From contig CAJGBV010000013.1 in assembly GCA_904501755.1 (NCBI GenBank), positions 1 to 58,543 of the forward strand: a DNA stretch of 58,543 nt, in the 5' to 3' direction. The translations under genes and the position numbers were made by a program. Under the pieces are notes generated by a model, which worked only from the letters and a program-made list of their open reading frames with translations, did no database searches and had not been told where the DNA came from. Position 1 is the first letter of the stretch. Every line of letters begins with the position of its first letter. Shown piece by piece: positions 1-8,066 of this stretch. Source of the stretch: Clostridiaceae bacterium. GTDB taxonomy: Bacteria > Bacillota > Clostridia > Oscillospirales > Acutalibacteraceae.

Positions 1-742
1 GACCGGGACGTCCGATAGGAGCTCTACCTTCACCACCACCGTGAGGATGGTCGCAGGGGTTCATTACAGAACCACGAACTGTTGGACGCCAACCCATATG
101 ACGCTTACGTCCGGCTTTACCATAGTTGATATTGCTGTGCTCAGGATTACTTACCTGACCAACAGTAGCCATACAGTTTACAGGTACGTTTCTGAGTTCG
201 CCGGAAGGCAGACGAAGAAGTGCCATTCCGTTTTCTTTAGCCATAAGCTGTGCCATATTACCTGCAGAACGCGCAAGCTGAGCACCGCGACCGGCATAAA
301 GCTCAACATTGTGGATAAAGGTACCAACAGGGATGTTGGTAAGAGGAAGTGCGTTACCGGGTTTAATATCGGCATCAGGACCGCTTACGATTACGTCACC
401 TACTTTAAGACCAACAGGTGCGATAACGTAGCGCTTTTCCTTCTTTTCGTTATCGTACTGTACAAGTGCGATAAATGCAGAACGGTTAGGATCGTATTCA
501 AGAGTAAGAACTGTTGCGGGTATACCGATCAAATCTCTCTTGAAGTCGATAACTCTGTACTTTCTGCGGTTTCCGCCGCCTCTGTGACGAACGGTAATGC
601 GGCCATAGCTGTTACGACCGGCATTTTTCTTTAAAGGCTCAAGTAAGCTTCTCTCCGGTTTCACGTCGGAAAGTACGGAATAATCCATACTAGTCATACC
701 GCGGCGGCCGGGAGTAGTCGGCTTATAATGCTTTATTGCCAT
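1..742 (-). CDS. rplB: 50S ribosomal protein L2 (3' end outside window)
   Basis: Large-subunit protein L2, which binds 23S rRNA near the peptidyl-transferase centre. The minus strand reads without a stop from an ATG at 742 (MAIKHYKPTTPGRRGM) to the left edge, giving about 247 of the usual 275 or so residues, so only the C-terminal tail is missing. The N-terminal KPTTPGRR segment and the Gly/Arg-rich C-terminal region with GGGEG are typical of L2. A GGAGAGTG ribosome-binding site precedes the start. It is the last visible gene of the S10 operon; rpsS would be expected next, beyond the window. The plus-strand open frame across it is a shadow. Confidence 0.95.
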   Translation of the reverse strand, partial: MAIKHYKPTTPGRRGMTSMDYSVLSDVKPERSLLEPLKKNAGRNSYGRITVRHRGGGNRRKYRVIDFKRDLIGIPATVLTLEYDPNRSAFIALVQYDNEKKEKRYVIAPVGLKVGDVIVSGPDADIKPGNALPLTNIPVGTFIHNVELYAGRGAQLARSAGNMAQLMAKENGMALLRLPSGELRNVPVNCMATVGQVSNPEHSNINYGKAGRKRHMGWRPTVRGSVMNPCDHPHGGGEGRAPIGRPG

Positions 743-830
743 TTTTAATTCACTCTCCTATTTAGGCTTAGCGAAACCGTTTATACGGCTTCATACATCA
801 CCTGAAGCATTTTGCTTCTAGGCACTGGGA

Positions 831-1124
831 TTACATAAGACCGTCAAAGAATTCGATAGTCTTGGAATCCTCTTTCAAAGTAACAATTGCTTTCTTCCAA
901 GAAGCAGTGTAGCCTTCATAACGGCCCATACGACGAGCCTGACCACGAACGCTCATTGTGTTAACCTTAGCAACCTTAACTTTAAAGATTTCTTCAACAG
1001 CTTTTGCTATTTCAATCTTATTAGCATCCTTTGCTACTTTGAAGGTGTATTTCTTGTCGGCAATGCCTGACATACTTTTTTCGGTAATAACCGGAGCAAT
1101 AATGATGTCCTGTGCGGTTTTCAT
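831..1124 (-). CDS. rplW: 50S ribosomal protein L23
   Basis: Large-subunit protein L23, which sits at the polypeptide exit tunnel and docks trigger factor and SRP. Its 97 residues are the usual length. It shows the family pattern: an N-terminal IIxPVITEKS segment, a central KVxxVNTMxVxG strand and a basic loop (QARRMGRYEGY). The start codon overlaps the rplD stop (TAATG), which indicates translational coupling. The order rpsJ-rplC-rplD-rplW-rplB is the canonical bacterial S10 operon. Confidence 0.97.
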   Translation of the reverse strand: MKTAQDIIIAPVITEKSMSGIADKKYTFKVAKDANKIEIAKAVEEIFKVKVAKVNTMSVRGQARRMGRYEGYTASWKKAIVTLKEDSKTIEFFDGLM

Positions 1125-1747
1125 TATGCGTACACCTCCTCAATTTTTCCTACTGCACCCTTAGCAATTACCAAAGTATCTGCATTAAGGATATCGTAGG
1201 TGTTGATGGTGTTTACCTGTGCGGTCTTAACACCGGGGATGTTAGCACAGCTCTTTACAGCAAAGTTGTTGTTATCTTCAAGAACGATAAGAGTTTTCTT
1301 ACCGGCCTTGATAGCCTCGAGGCAATCAACAACAGTCTTTGTCTTATAAGTTTCAACCTTGAACTCATCAAGAACGATAAGGTCGCCGCTGATAACTTTA
1401 TCGGAAAGAGCAGACTTTAATGCAAGTCTTTTAACCTTCTTATTTAAGTCATAAGAATAGTCGCGGGGCTTCGGTGCATGAACGATACCACCGTGAGTCC
1501 ACTGGGGTGCTCTGGTAGAGCCCTGTCTAGCATGGCCTGTACCCTTCTGTCTCCAAGGCTTTTTACCGCCGCCGGAAACTTCGGTACGGGTTAAGGTAGA
1601 CTGGGTGCCCTGACGCTGATTAGCGAGATAATTTACAACAACCTGATGCAAAACAGAAGCATTAGGTTCGATTCCGAAGATGGCATCATTTAATGTGATT
1701 TCGCCCACACTCTTACCTGCCATGTCCAAAACTGCTATATTAGGCAT
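1124..1747 (-). CDS. rplD: 50S ribosomal protein L4
   Basis: Large-subunit protein L4, which lines the exit tunnel through an extended loop. In several bacteria it also represses its own S10 operon. The protein has 207 residues. The GGGKKPWRQKGTGHAR tunnel-loop motif near residues 60-75 identifies it. It lies 19 bp after rplC and overlaps rplW by one base. Given the structured leader ahead of rpsJ, L4 is the natural candidate for an autoregulator here, but this is inferred from E. coli and not shown by the sequence. Confidence 0.97.
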   Translation of the reverse strand: MPNIAVLDMAGKSVGEITLNDAIFGIEPNASVLHQVVVNYLANQRQGTQSTLTRTEVSGGGKKPWRQKGTGHARQGSTRAPQWTHGGIVHAPKPRDYSYDLNKKVKRLALKSALSDKVISGDLIVLDEFKVETYKTKTVVDCLEAIKAGKKTLIVLEDNNNFAVKSCANIPGVKTAQVNTINTYDILNADTLVIAKGAVGKIEEVYA

Positions 1748-1766
1748 AATTCAGATCTCCTTTCCC

Positions 1767-2396
1767 TTAGGCTTTCACGCTGTCGAAAAGAATAACGATT
1801 CCGCCCTTGGGACCGGGAACGGCACCCTTAACTGCGATGATGTTATTCTCAGCATCTACTTTTACTACACTAAGGTTCTGAACAGTTACACGCTCATTAC
1901 CTAAGTGGCCAGCCATTTTCTTACCCTTGAAAACACGAGCGGGGTCGATAACACCGAGAGAACCGCCGTGACGATGTACAGGGCCGGTACCGTGAGATTC
2001 TTTAAGACGGCTGAAGTTCCAACGCTTTACAACGCCGGCATAGCCCTTACCTTTAGAGGTACCTCTTACATCTACTGCGTCACCTTCAGCAAAAACGTCA
2101 GCCTTGATGATGTCGCCAACATTCATAGCGCTCATATCTTCAAAGCGGAACTCTCTAAGAACCTTCTTAGGAGCAACGTCACCTTTTGCGAAGTGACCCT
2201 TCATAGGCTTGTTTACCTTAGAAGCCTTAAGATCGCCGTAGCCGAACTGTACAGCTTCATAACCGTCATTTTCAACTGTCTTCTTCTGAGCAATAACACA
2301 GGGTCCTGCTTCAATAACAGTTACGGGAATGACATTACCGTTTGCGTCAAAAAGCTGAGTCATACCAAGCTTCTTGCCAACAATCGCTTTTTGCAT
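1767..2396 (-). CDS. rplC: 50S ribosomal protein L3
   Basis: Large-subunit protein L3, needed early in 50S assembly and reaching to the peptidyl-transferase centre. The 209 residues start with MQKAIVGKKLGMTQLF, the typical bacterial L3 N-terminus. They include the RGTSKGKGYAGVVKRW signature at about residues 113-128 and the GHLGNERVTVQNL segment. An AAGGAGG site lies just upstream of the ATG. It follows rpsJ after 62 bp and precedes rplD. Confidence 0.97.
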   Translation of the reverse strand: MQKAIVGKKLGMTQLFDANGNVIPVTVIEAGPCVIAQKKTVENDGYEAVQFGYGDLKASKVNKPMKGHFAKGDVAPKKVLREFRFEDMSAMNVGDIIKADVFAEGDAVDVRGTSKGKGYAGVVKRWNFSRLKESHGTGPVHRHGGSLGVIDPARVFKGKKMAGHLGNERVTVQNLSVVKVDAENNIIAVKGAVPGPKGGIVILFDSVKA

Positions 2397-2458
2397 TTTA
2401 TTTTCCTCCTTGTAGTTATTGGTTGGGGTCTACCCAACATGACCACTGACGGCAAAGA

Positions 2459-2770
2459 TTAAAGTTTAATTTCAATCTCAACGCCGGCGGGAAGCTCAAG
2501 ACCTGTCAGAGCCTCAACAGTTTTGTTGGAAGGTCTGATTACGTCAATGAGTCTCTTGTGAGTTCTGGTTTCGAACTGTTCACGGGAATCCTTATACTTG
2601 TGAACTGCACGAAGAATGGTTACAACTTCCTTTTCAGTAGGTAGCGGGACAGGACCCGATACTCTTGCACCTGTACGTTTAGCGGTTTCCACAATCTTTT
2701 CTGCGGACTGGTCTACAAGCGCGTGGTCGTAACCCTTGATTCTGATACGAATCTTTTCTTTTACTGCCAT
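2459..2770 (-). CDS. rpsJ: 30S ribosomal protein S10
   Basis: Small-subunit protein S10 (NusE), also part of transcription antitermination complexes. I place the start at 2770 (MAVKEKIRIRIKGYDH), giving 103 residues, the family norm. It is preceded by a strong AAGGAGG site. The frame is open 60 bases further upstream, but that extension lies in the structured leader and has no similarity to S10. The S10 signature is seen in GPVPLPT and the THKRLIDVIRP segment. First gene of the operon. Confidence 0.97.
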   Translation of the reverse strand: MAVKEKIRIRIKGYDHALVDQSAEKIVETAKRTGARVSGPVPLPTEKEVVTILRAVHKYKDSREQFETRTHKRLIDVIRPSNKTVEALTGLELPAGVEIEIKL

Positions 2771-3026
2771 TTTTGTCGCCTCCTTGTTAGTTTGGCGGGC
2801 TACCTCACACTGTGCCGTGTGTTTCATCACGGTCCATTATAAAACCGGATCACTGGGGTTGAGGTGAATCCGGATACACAGCAGGTTCGCAAGTTATCCC
2901 ACTATGCTTTATCGTCTGAGGTTATTGGTTCGCCCGGTTTCAAATCGGACATACTCCGTGGAAATTTCCTGACACTATGGTCAGCCACCTCCCACATCAT
3001 CGCATGACAGTACGCCACTCGCGTAC
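2771..3026 (-). promoter_or_regulatory. Structured 5' leader of the S10 operon
   Basis: About 255 nt separate the predicted transcription start (about 3026) from rpsJ. In the RNA sense the leader begins with a perfect GTACGC-gagtg-GCGTAC hairpin. It then has a CTGAC-N6-GTCAG stem, a long CCGGAT/ATCCGG hairpin around 2846-2874, and overlapping CCGTG/CACGG and CACAC/GTGTG stems close to the ribosome-binding site. Alternative pairing near the rpsJ start would suit ribosomal-protein feedback. I cannot match it to a named leader family by eye. Confidence 0.6.
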
Positions 3027-3032
3027 CTTGAT

Positions 3033-3061
3033 ATGATACCATAACATTTCGTTTATTGCAA
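3033..3061 (-). promoter_or_regulatory. Promoter of the S10 operon
   Basis: On the minus strand TTGCAA (3056-3061) and TATCAT (3033-3038) are separated by exactly 17 bp. This fits a housekeeping sigma factor promoter and would start a transcript near 3026. Confidence 0.75.
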
Positions 3062-3223
3062 GTATTTTTTTAATTTTCTCAAATTTTTTTGTGACAAAGT
3101 TTGTAGAATTTCAATGCGTTTATTTGTGCAAAATGACGAAGAGATATTTAGACTCACTTACGCGCGCGTACGCGTATATATAATGTAAGGAATTTTCTAA
3201 TCCACAATTCCTTGTCCATAGCC
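3062..3223. other. Intergenic stretch without a recognised gene
   Basis: AT-rich DNA between the S10 promoter and the proS terminator. It contains a short alternating CG/TA run (cgcgcgcgtacgcg at about 3161-3174) and a weak GGAAT/ATTCC inverted repeat. I see no convincing coding start, RNA gene or repeat. The short minus-strand frame starting here is a shadow of the proS end. Confidence 0.5.
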
Positions 3224-3256
3224 CGAAAAAAACCGCTATCTCTCGATAGCGGTTTT
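3224..3256 (-). terminator. Intrinsic terminator of proS
   Basis: On the minus strand AACCGCTATC-gaga-GATAGCGGTT is followed by a run of seven T. It lies directly after the proS stop. Confidence 0.9.
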
Positions 3257-3259
3257 AAA

Positions 3260-4693
3260 TCAATACGCTTTTCCCCAATAAACCATTTTCTTTGCAGGTT
3301 TGCCGCAGCAAACACATTTATCTGACAGACTTTCTTGTTCAAAAGGCATACATCGAGAAGATACGCCTGCCTTTTCTTTAAGTGCATCCTCACAGGCTCT
3401 ATCCTCACACCACATAGCTTTTATAAAGCCAGGCTTATTTTCCGCAATGTCAATCATTTCTTCCATAGTCTTTGCTACATAGGTTTTTTCACTTCTGTTA
3501 GCAAGCGCCTTTTCATAAAGTCCGTCATGAACAGCACCGAGAAGCTCCGGGATTTTCTCCTCAAGCTCATCAAGTCCAATCGTAATCTTTTCTCCGTTAT
3601 CTCTGCGAACTATTACACACTGATTATTTTCAATGTCACGGGGACCAATTTCAAGACGAAGGGGAACACCCTTCATTTCATATTCAGCAAACTTCCAGCC
3701 GGGTGAGTTTTCAGTAAGGTCAATTTTAGCACGGCAAAGCTTTTTCATGTTTTCATAAATTTCCGTTGCCTTCTCTGTTACCCCTTCCTTATGAGAAGCA
3801 ATGGGAACAATAACCAACTGAATAGGTGCAACCGCAGGAGGAAGAACAAGACCGCTGTCATCTCCGTGGGTCATAATAATAGCACCTATAAGACGGGTAG
3901 AAACACCCCAAGATGTCTGGAAAGGTGTTGCCAACTTGTTTTCCTTATCAGCATACTGAATACCAAACACCTTCGCAAAGCCATCACCGAAGAAATGAGA
4001 GGTACCACTCTGAAGAGCCTTACCGTCGTGCATCATTGCTTCTATTGTATAGGTGTCAACGGCACCTGCAAAACGCTCCTTTTCGGTTTTTACACCTTTA
4101 ATAACAGGAATTGCAAGATATTTTTCAGCAAACTCAGCATATATATTAAGCATCTGAATTGTTTCAGCCTGAGCCTCCTGGGCAGTAGCATGAATTGTAT
4201 GTCCTTCCTGCCAATGAAATTCTCTGGAACGCAGGAAAGGACGGGTAGTCTTTTCCCATCTTACAACACTGCACCACTGATTGTAAAGCTTTGGCAAATC
4301 ACGCCAGGAATGAATAATGTTTTTATAATGGTCACAGAAAAGAGTTTCAGAAGTAGGTCTTACACACATTCTCTCCTCCAGCTTATCATTACCGCCATGG
4401 GTAACCCACGCAGCCTCAGGAGCAAAACCTTCAACATGGTCCTTTTCAATCTGAAGAAGACTTTCGGGAATAAACATAGGCATAGACACATTCTCATGTC
4501 CAGTTTCTTTGAACATACCATCCATTATTCTCTGAATATTTTCCCAGATAGCCCAACCGTAAGGGCGTATTATCATACAACCCTTAACAGAAGAGTAATC
4601 CATCAATTCAGCCTTGGATACAACATCTGTATACCATTTTGCAAAATCCTCATCCATAGATGTAATTTCTTTTACAAGTTTTTCTTTTGCCAT
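3260..4693 (-). CDS. proS: Prolyl-tRNA synthetase, archaeal/eukaryotic-like type
   Basis: Class II aminoacyl-tRNA synthetase that charges tRNA-Pro with proline in the cytoplasm. The length of 477 residues, with no insertion editing domain, and the C-terminal extension ending in a conserved Tyr (YWGKAY) mark the short ProS type common in Clostridia and archaea. Motif 2 appears in RPTSET...RWEKTTRPFLRSREFHWQEGH, and motif 3 in the GVSTRLIGAI region. A four-cysteine zinc-like site (CEDRAC, CVCC) lies near the C-terminus. I chose the ATG at 4693 because the GGTGAT site sits inside the upstream alternative start at 4705. The gene is single and divergent from acpP. Confidence 0.95.
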   Translation of the reverse strand: MAKEKLVKEITSMDEDFAKWYTDVVSKAELMDYSSVKGCMIIRPYGWAIWENIQRIMDGMFKETGHENVSMPMFIPESLLQIEKDHVEGFAPEAAWVTHGGNDKLEERMCVRPTSETLFCDHYKNIIHSWRDLPKLYNQWCSVVRWEKTTRPFLRSREFHWQEGHTIHATAQEAQAETIQMLNIYAEFAEKYLAIPVIKGVKTEKERFAGAVDTYTIEAMMHDGKALQSGTSHFFGDGFAKVFGIQYADKENKLATPFQTSWGVSTRLIGAIIMTHGDDSGLVLPPAVAPIQLVIVPIASHKEGVTEKATEIYENMKKLCRAKIDLTENSPGWKFAEYEMKGVPLRLEIGPRDIENNQCVIVRRDNGEKITIGLDELEEKIPELLGAVHDGLYEKALANRSEKTYVAKTMEEMIDIAENKPGFIKAMWCEDRACEDALKEKAGVSSRCMPFEQESLSDKCVCCGKPAKKMVYWGKAY

Positions 4694-4726
4694 CAATATC
4701 ACCATACTAAAATAAATATTGTTTAT

Positions 4727-4755
4727 ATAATACTATAAAACAACAGATTTTGCAA
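4727..4755 (-). promoter_or_regulatory. Promoter of proS
   Basis: TTGCAA (4750-4755), 17 bp, TATTAT (4727-4732) on the minus strand. The leader is only about 25-30 nt, so there is no room for a T-box. Confidence 0.7.
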
Positions 4756-4796
4756 CAACTATTTAGTCGTAAAATAAGCGGTTTTGCAAAAAACTA

Positions 4797-4825
4797 TTGA
4801 CAAACCGTAATTTTTTAAATATTAT
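4797..4825 (+). promoter_or_regulatory. Promoter of acpP
   Basis: Perfect TTGACA (4797-4802), 17 bp spacer, TATTAT (4820-4825) on the plus strand, ending 64 bp before the acpP start. It is back to back with the proS promoter. Confidence 0.85.
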
Positions 4826-4889
4826 TTGTATAGATGTTGTATGTGCAACAGTGCACAGGACATATTATTACCGTAAAGGAGCATTTTCA

Positions 4890-5117
4890 ATGATTTTTGA
4901 AAAACTTAAAGAAATTATTTCCGAGCAATTGGAAATTGATGCCGAAACAGTAACTCTGGAAACCAGACTTGGCGAAGACCTTAACGCCGACAGCCTTGAC
5001 ATCGTAGAAATGCTTATGTCACTGGAAGATGAATTCGGTGTTGATATTCCTGATGAGGAAATTGAAAAAATGAAAACTGTAGGCGATGTAGTTTCCTACA
5101 TAGAAAACAACAAATAA
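4890..5117 (+). CDS. acpP: Acyl carrier protein
   Basis: A 75-residue acidic carrier protein that holds growing fatty acids on a 4'-phosphopantetheine arm. The arm would attach to the Ser of the DSL motif (LNADSLDIVEML, about residues 35-46). The helix pattern and length match bacterial ACPs. I set the start at the ATG at 4890, which has an AAAGGAG site 9 bases ahead. The longer frame would begin inside the promoter. The gene stands alone with its own promoter and terminator and is not in a fab cluster, so partner enzymes lie elsewhere. Confidence 0.93.
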   Translation: MIFEKLKEIISEQLEIDAETVTLETRLGEDLNADSLDIVEMLMSLEDEFGVDIPDEEIEKMKTVGDVVSYIENNK

Positions 5118-5131
5118 TCAATTGTTAAACG

Positions 5132-5166
5132 AAAAAAGGCGAGAGTTTTAAGCTCTCGCCTTTTTT
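5132..5166 (+). terminator. Intrinsic terminator of acpP, usable on both strands
   Basis: AAAAAAGGCGAGAG-ttttaag-CTCTCGCCTTTTTT hairpin. A-rich and T-rich flanks allow it to stop acpP and also the convergent small gene on the minus strand. Confidence 0.93.
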
Positions 5167-5192
5167 CTTAATATAGGATTCACAATGTGTAC

Positions 5193-5366
5193 TTAAGCAT
5201 AATATTTGCTGATACTTTTACCGCCCTTAATAACCTTGAATTTACGACGGCGAACTCCCCTTGCGATACGTTTTTCGAACTTAACAAGAGTATCCTCGTG
5301 AAAAAGACACCATACAGTAAATCCAACAACAATTATCTCTAAAGCACTGATTAACAAAGCATTCAT
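5193..5366 (-). CDS. Small membrane protein of unknown function (57 aa)
   Basis: Start chosen at the ATG at 5366 because a GGGAGGAAA site stands 7 bases ahead. The longer open frame would run through the promoter. The peptide has one hydrophobic segment (about residues 3-20, ALLISALEIIVVGFTVWCLF) followed by a strongly basic cytoplasmic tail (RIARGVRRRKFKVIKGGK). I do not recognise a family. A consensus promoter and a shared terminator make real expression likely. One possibility is a small regulator or partner of a membrane complex, but this is speculation. Confidence 0.75.
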   Translation of the reverse strand: MNALLISALEIIVVGFTVWCLFHEDTLVKFEKRIARGVRRRKFKVIKGGKSISKYYA

Positions 5367-5411
5367 AAGGTTTTCCTCCCAAAAGAACATTTGTTCTTTT
5401 TCTGTATTTTC

Positions 5412-5440
5412 ATTATATATCAAGGATTTCGATTTGTCAA
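5412..5440 (-). promoter_or_regulatory. Consensus promoter of the small membrane protein
   Basis: Exact TTGACA (5435-5440), 17 bp, exact TATAAT (5412-5417) on the minus strand. Confidence 0.9.
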
Positions 5441-5527
5441 CACTTTTTTTGAAAAGATTTTCATCTCGTCCTTGCAAGTATTATTATATTACGGGGCGTG
5501 TCCCATAAGTATCCCTTTGGTTTTAAC

Positions 5528-5556
5528 TTGTAAAATTCTTTTTGCTGTGGTATGAT
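5528..5556 (+). promoter_or_regulatory. Promoter of the TetR-family gene
   Basis: TTGTAA (5528-5533), 17 bp, TATGAT (5551-5556), with an AAGGAGA ribosome-binding site at 5577. The AT-rich tatatatagtata stretch just after the -10 could hold an autoregulatory operator. Confidence 0.65.
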
Positions 5557-5589
5557 TTATATATAGTATACTACTCAAGGAGATTTGGT

Positions 5590-6177
5590 ATGATAAGTAA
5601 AAATTCCAAAAACACAAAAAGCAAAATTGTTTCTGCCGCTTGGAAACTTTTTTATGAGCAGGGCTATGACGACACCACCGTTGATGAAATAATCGCCCTT
5701 TCGGGCACCTCCAAGGGTTCCTTTTATCACTACTTTGAAAGCAAGGATGCTCTGCTCGGTTCTCTTGCATATCTCTTTGACGAAAAATATGAAGAGCTTG
5801 AGAGCAGCATAGATACTAACTCAAACAGTATAAATGTTCTGCTTTTTCTCAACCGTCAGCTCTTTGAAATGATCGAAAACACCGTTGACCTCGAACTTAT
5901 AAAAAGACTTTATTCAACACAACTTATAACAAAAACCGAAAAGCAGCTTCTTGACCACAACCGCGTTTACTATCGTTTACTTAGAAAAATTGTACTAAAC
6001 GGTCAACAAAAAGGTGAAATCACCAAAGAACTTTCGGTTAATGATATTGTTAAATATTATGCCTTTTGCGAAAGAGCTATTATATATGATTGGTGCCTTT
6101 GCAACGGCGACTATTCTTTAAGCGATTCAGCCGCTTCCCTGCTCCCATTTTTCCTAAGAAGAATCGAAAATAATTAA
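5590..6177 (+). CDS. TetR/AcrR family transcriptional regulator
   Basis: A 195-residue one-component repressor. The N-terminal helix-turn-helix is clear (TTVDEIIALSGTSKGSFYHYFESKDALL, about residues 30-57). The rest is a helical ligand-binding domain that is variable in this family. The ATG at 5590 has an AAGGAG site; an upstream in-frame ATG at 5542 lies in the promoter. It sits directly upstream of the sodium/solute symporter on the same strand but has its own promoter and a hairpin between them, so a role in controlling the symporter is plausible but unproven. The ligand is unknown. Confidence 0.88.
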   Translation: MISKNSKNTKSKIVSAAWKLFYEQGYDDTTVDEIIALSGTSKGSFYHYFESKDALLGSLAYLFDEKYEELESSIDTNSNSINVLLFLNRQLFEMIENTVDLELIKRLYSTQLITKTEKQLLDHNRVYYRLLRKIVLNGQQKGEITKELSVNDIVKYYAFCERAIIYDWCLCNGDYSLSDSAASLLPFFLRRIENN

Positions 6178-6251
6178 AGTTTATTTTTCGTATTATTTTT
6201 AGTATATACTTTAGTCTACTATATTTACCTTTATTATAAATAGATTTTTAA

Positions 6252-6283
6252 AACAAGGTACAGATTTTAGTCTGTACCTTGTT
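6252..6283 (+). terminator. Perfect 13-bp hairpin between the TetR gene and the symporter
   Basis: AACAAGGTACAGA-ttttag-TCTGTACCTTGTT. It is probably the terminator of the TetR gene, but the T-run after it is poor. It ends 5 bp before the symporter -35 box, so it could also act as an operator. Confidence 0.6.
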
Positions 6284-6288
6284 CTGTA

Positions 6289-6317
6289 TTGCATTATATT
6301 ATATTTTGTGTTATACT
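6289..6317 (+). promoter_or_regulatory. Promoter of the symporter gene
   Basis: TTGCAT (6289-6294), 17 bp, TATACT (6312-6317), with the ATG 35 bp later. Confidence 0.65.
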
Positions 6318-6352
6318 GTTTCTGTTATTATTTTTTAAAGGAGTTGTTTTTT

Positions 6353-7936
6353 ATGACTATGGATACGCTTCAGATACTTATAGCTATGATAGTCTATATG
6401 GCTGCCGTTATAGCTATCGGTATTGTATTCGCAAAAAAAGCAAACAAAAATTCTGAAAACTATTATCTTGGTGGACGTTCCCTCGGACCTTGGGTAACCG
6501 CTATGAGTGCTGAGGCTTCCGATATGAGCGGATGGCTTCTTATGGGACTTCCGGGCGTTGCTTACTGGTGTGGTCTGGCTGATGCTGTTTGGACCGCAAT
6601 CGGTCTTGCAATCGGCACATATCTCAACTGGCTGATTGTTTCCAAAAGGCTTCGTCGTTACAGTATAAGAGCAAACAATGCTATCACACTGCCGGAATTC
6701 TTCTCCAATCGTTTTAGAGAAAAGAAAAAGGTTATTCTTACCATTGCCGCTCTCTTCATCCTTGTATTCTTTACCGTTTATGCCGCAAGTTGTTTTGTAA
6801 CCTGTGGTAAACTATTCTCCACCCTTTTCGGTCTTGATTATAAGATTATGATGTTTATCGGTGCAGCATTTGTATTGCTTTATACAATACTTGGTGGATT
6901 CCTTGCCGAAAGTGCATCTGACTTTATGCAGGCTATCGTTATGATTATAGCTCTTTCTGTAATTGTAACCATTTCAACAATCAGTGCGGGTGGTATAAGT
7001 GCGGTTATAGAAAACGCACAGGCCATACCCGGTTTCCTTGATTTCTTTGGTCTTGCCACCCCATTAACCGATGACAACGGCGTTCAGTTGGTTACTAATG
7101 GAACAGCTTTGTTTGGCGATGCAACACCTTATGGTTGGCTCACAATTGCTTCTATGATGGCGTGGGGTCTCGGTTACTTCGGTATGCCTCAGGTACTTCT
7201 TCGCTTTATGGCTATCCGCAAAGAAAAAGAGCTTAAACTATCAAGAAGAATCGCTATGATTTGGGTTGTGATTTCTCTTGCTGTAGCTGTATTTATCGGT
7301 ATAATCGGTCGTCAGCTCTTCCCAACCGAAACTTCTCTTATTACAAAGAGCGGAGCTGAAAGCATTTTCATTCATCTTTCCACAAGCTTCCTACCTCCCC
7401 TTTTAGCAGGCTTTGTTATGGCAGGTATTCTGGCAGCAACAATCAGTTCTTCCGACTCTTATCTGCTTATTGCCGCTTCCGCCTTTGCTAAAAACATTTT
7501 CCAAGGTGTTGTGAAGAAAAACGCAACCGACAAGCAGGTTATGATTGTAACCCGTATTACACTTCTCACCATCGCCATTATTGCTATGCTGTTCGCCTTA
7601 GATGAAAACAGCGTTATATTTAATATAGTTTCTTTTGCTTGGGCAGGCTTTGGTGCTACCTTCGGTCCTCTTATGCTCTTCTCACTTTTCTGGAAGCGTA
7701 CTACAAGAGCCGGTGCTGTTGCAGGTATGATAGGCGGTGCAGGTATGGTATTCCTTTGGAAACTCGTTATCAGCGAATTAGGTGGCGTGTTCGCAATTTA
7801 CGAATTACTTCCCGCATTCATCTTCTCAAGTATTTGCATAATAATCGCTTCTCTTCTCACAAAGAAACCTTCTAAAGAAATTGAAGAAGATTTCGAGGCT
7901 GTTAAAAACGGTGTCGCAGAGATCACAAACATATAA
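6353..7936 (+). CDS. putP: Sodium:solute symporter, sodium/proline (PutP) type
   Basis: Integral membrane transporter of the SSS family that moves a solute, most likely proline, with Na+. It has 527 residues, the PutP size, and 12-13 hydrophobic segments. PutP-like hallmarks are NSENYYLGGRSLGPWVTAMSAEASDMSGWL near residues 30-60, the RFMAIRKEKELKLSRR loop, and the ISSSDSYLL and GATFGPLMLFSLFWKRTTRAGA stretches. The ATG at 6353 follows an AAAGGAG site; the frame is open 45 bases further up but without a better site. It is monocistronic, with its own promoter and a strong terminator. Substrate assignment to proline rests on overall similarity only. Confidence 0.9.
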   Translation: MTMDTLQILIAMIVYMAAVIAIGIVFAKKANKNSENYYLGGRSLGPWVTAMSAEASDMSGWLLMGLPGVAYWCGLADAVWTAIGLAIGTYLNWLIVSKRLRRYSIRANNAITLPEFFSNRFREKKKVILTIAALFILVFFTVYAASCFVTCGKLFSTLFGLDYKIMMFIGAAFVLLYTILGGFLAESASDFMQAIVMIIALSVIVTISTISAGGISAVIENAQAIPGFLDFFGLATPLTDDNGVQLVTNGTALFGDATPYGWLTIASMMAWGLGYFGMPQVLLRFMAIRKEKELKLSRRIAMIWVVISLAVAVFIGIIGRQLFPTETSLITKSGAESIFIHLSTSFLPPLLAGFVMAGILAATISSSDSYLLIAASAFAKNIFQGVVKKNATDKQVMIVTRITLLTIAIIAMLFALDENSVIFNIVSFAWAGFGATFGPLMLFSLFWKRTTRAGAVAGMIGGAGMVFLWKLVISELGGVFAIYELLPAFIFSSICIIIASLLTKKPSKEIEEDFEAVKNGVAEITNI

Positions 7937-7950
7937 AAACTAAGTTTATC

Positions 7951-7986
7951 AAAATAACCGATGTATCCTACATCGGTTATTTTTTT
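7951..7986 (+). terminator. Intrinsic terminator of the symporter gene
   Basis: AAATAACCGATGTA-tcc-TACATCGGTTATTT followed by a T-run. Confidence 0.92.
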
Positions 7987-7994
7987 ATTTGTTG

Positions 7995-8023
7995 TTGATA
8001 TTTCTTTACAATTTAAGTATAAT
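7995..8023 (+). promoter_or_regulatory. Promoter of the murD operon
   Basis: TTGATA (7995-8000), 17 bp, TATAAT (8018-8023), 43 bp ahead of murD. Confidence 0.8.
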
Positions 8024-8066
8024 AATATATATTATTATATTTACTTTACGGAAGGAACTAAAGTTT

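Noticed and set aside
41..634. Open frame of 197 codons on the plus strand at the left edge
   Set aside because: It is the antisense shadow of rplB, whose minus-strand frame runs to the window edge and matches L2.
3791..4738. 315-codon plus-strand frame opposite proS
   Set aside because: It has a low-complexity composition typical of an antisense frame, and proS is certain.
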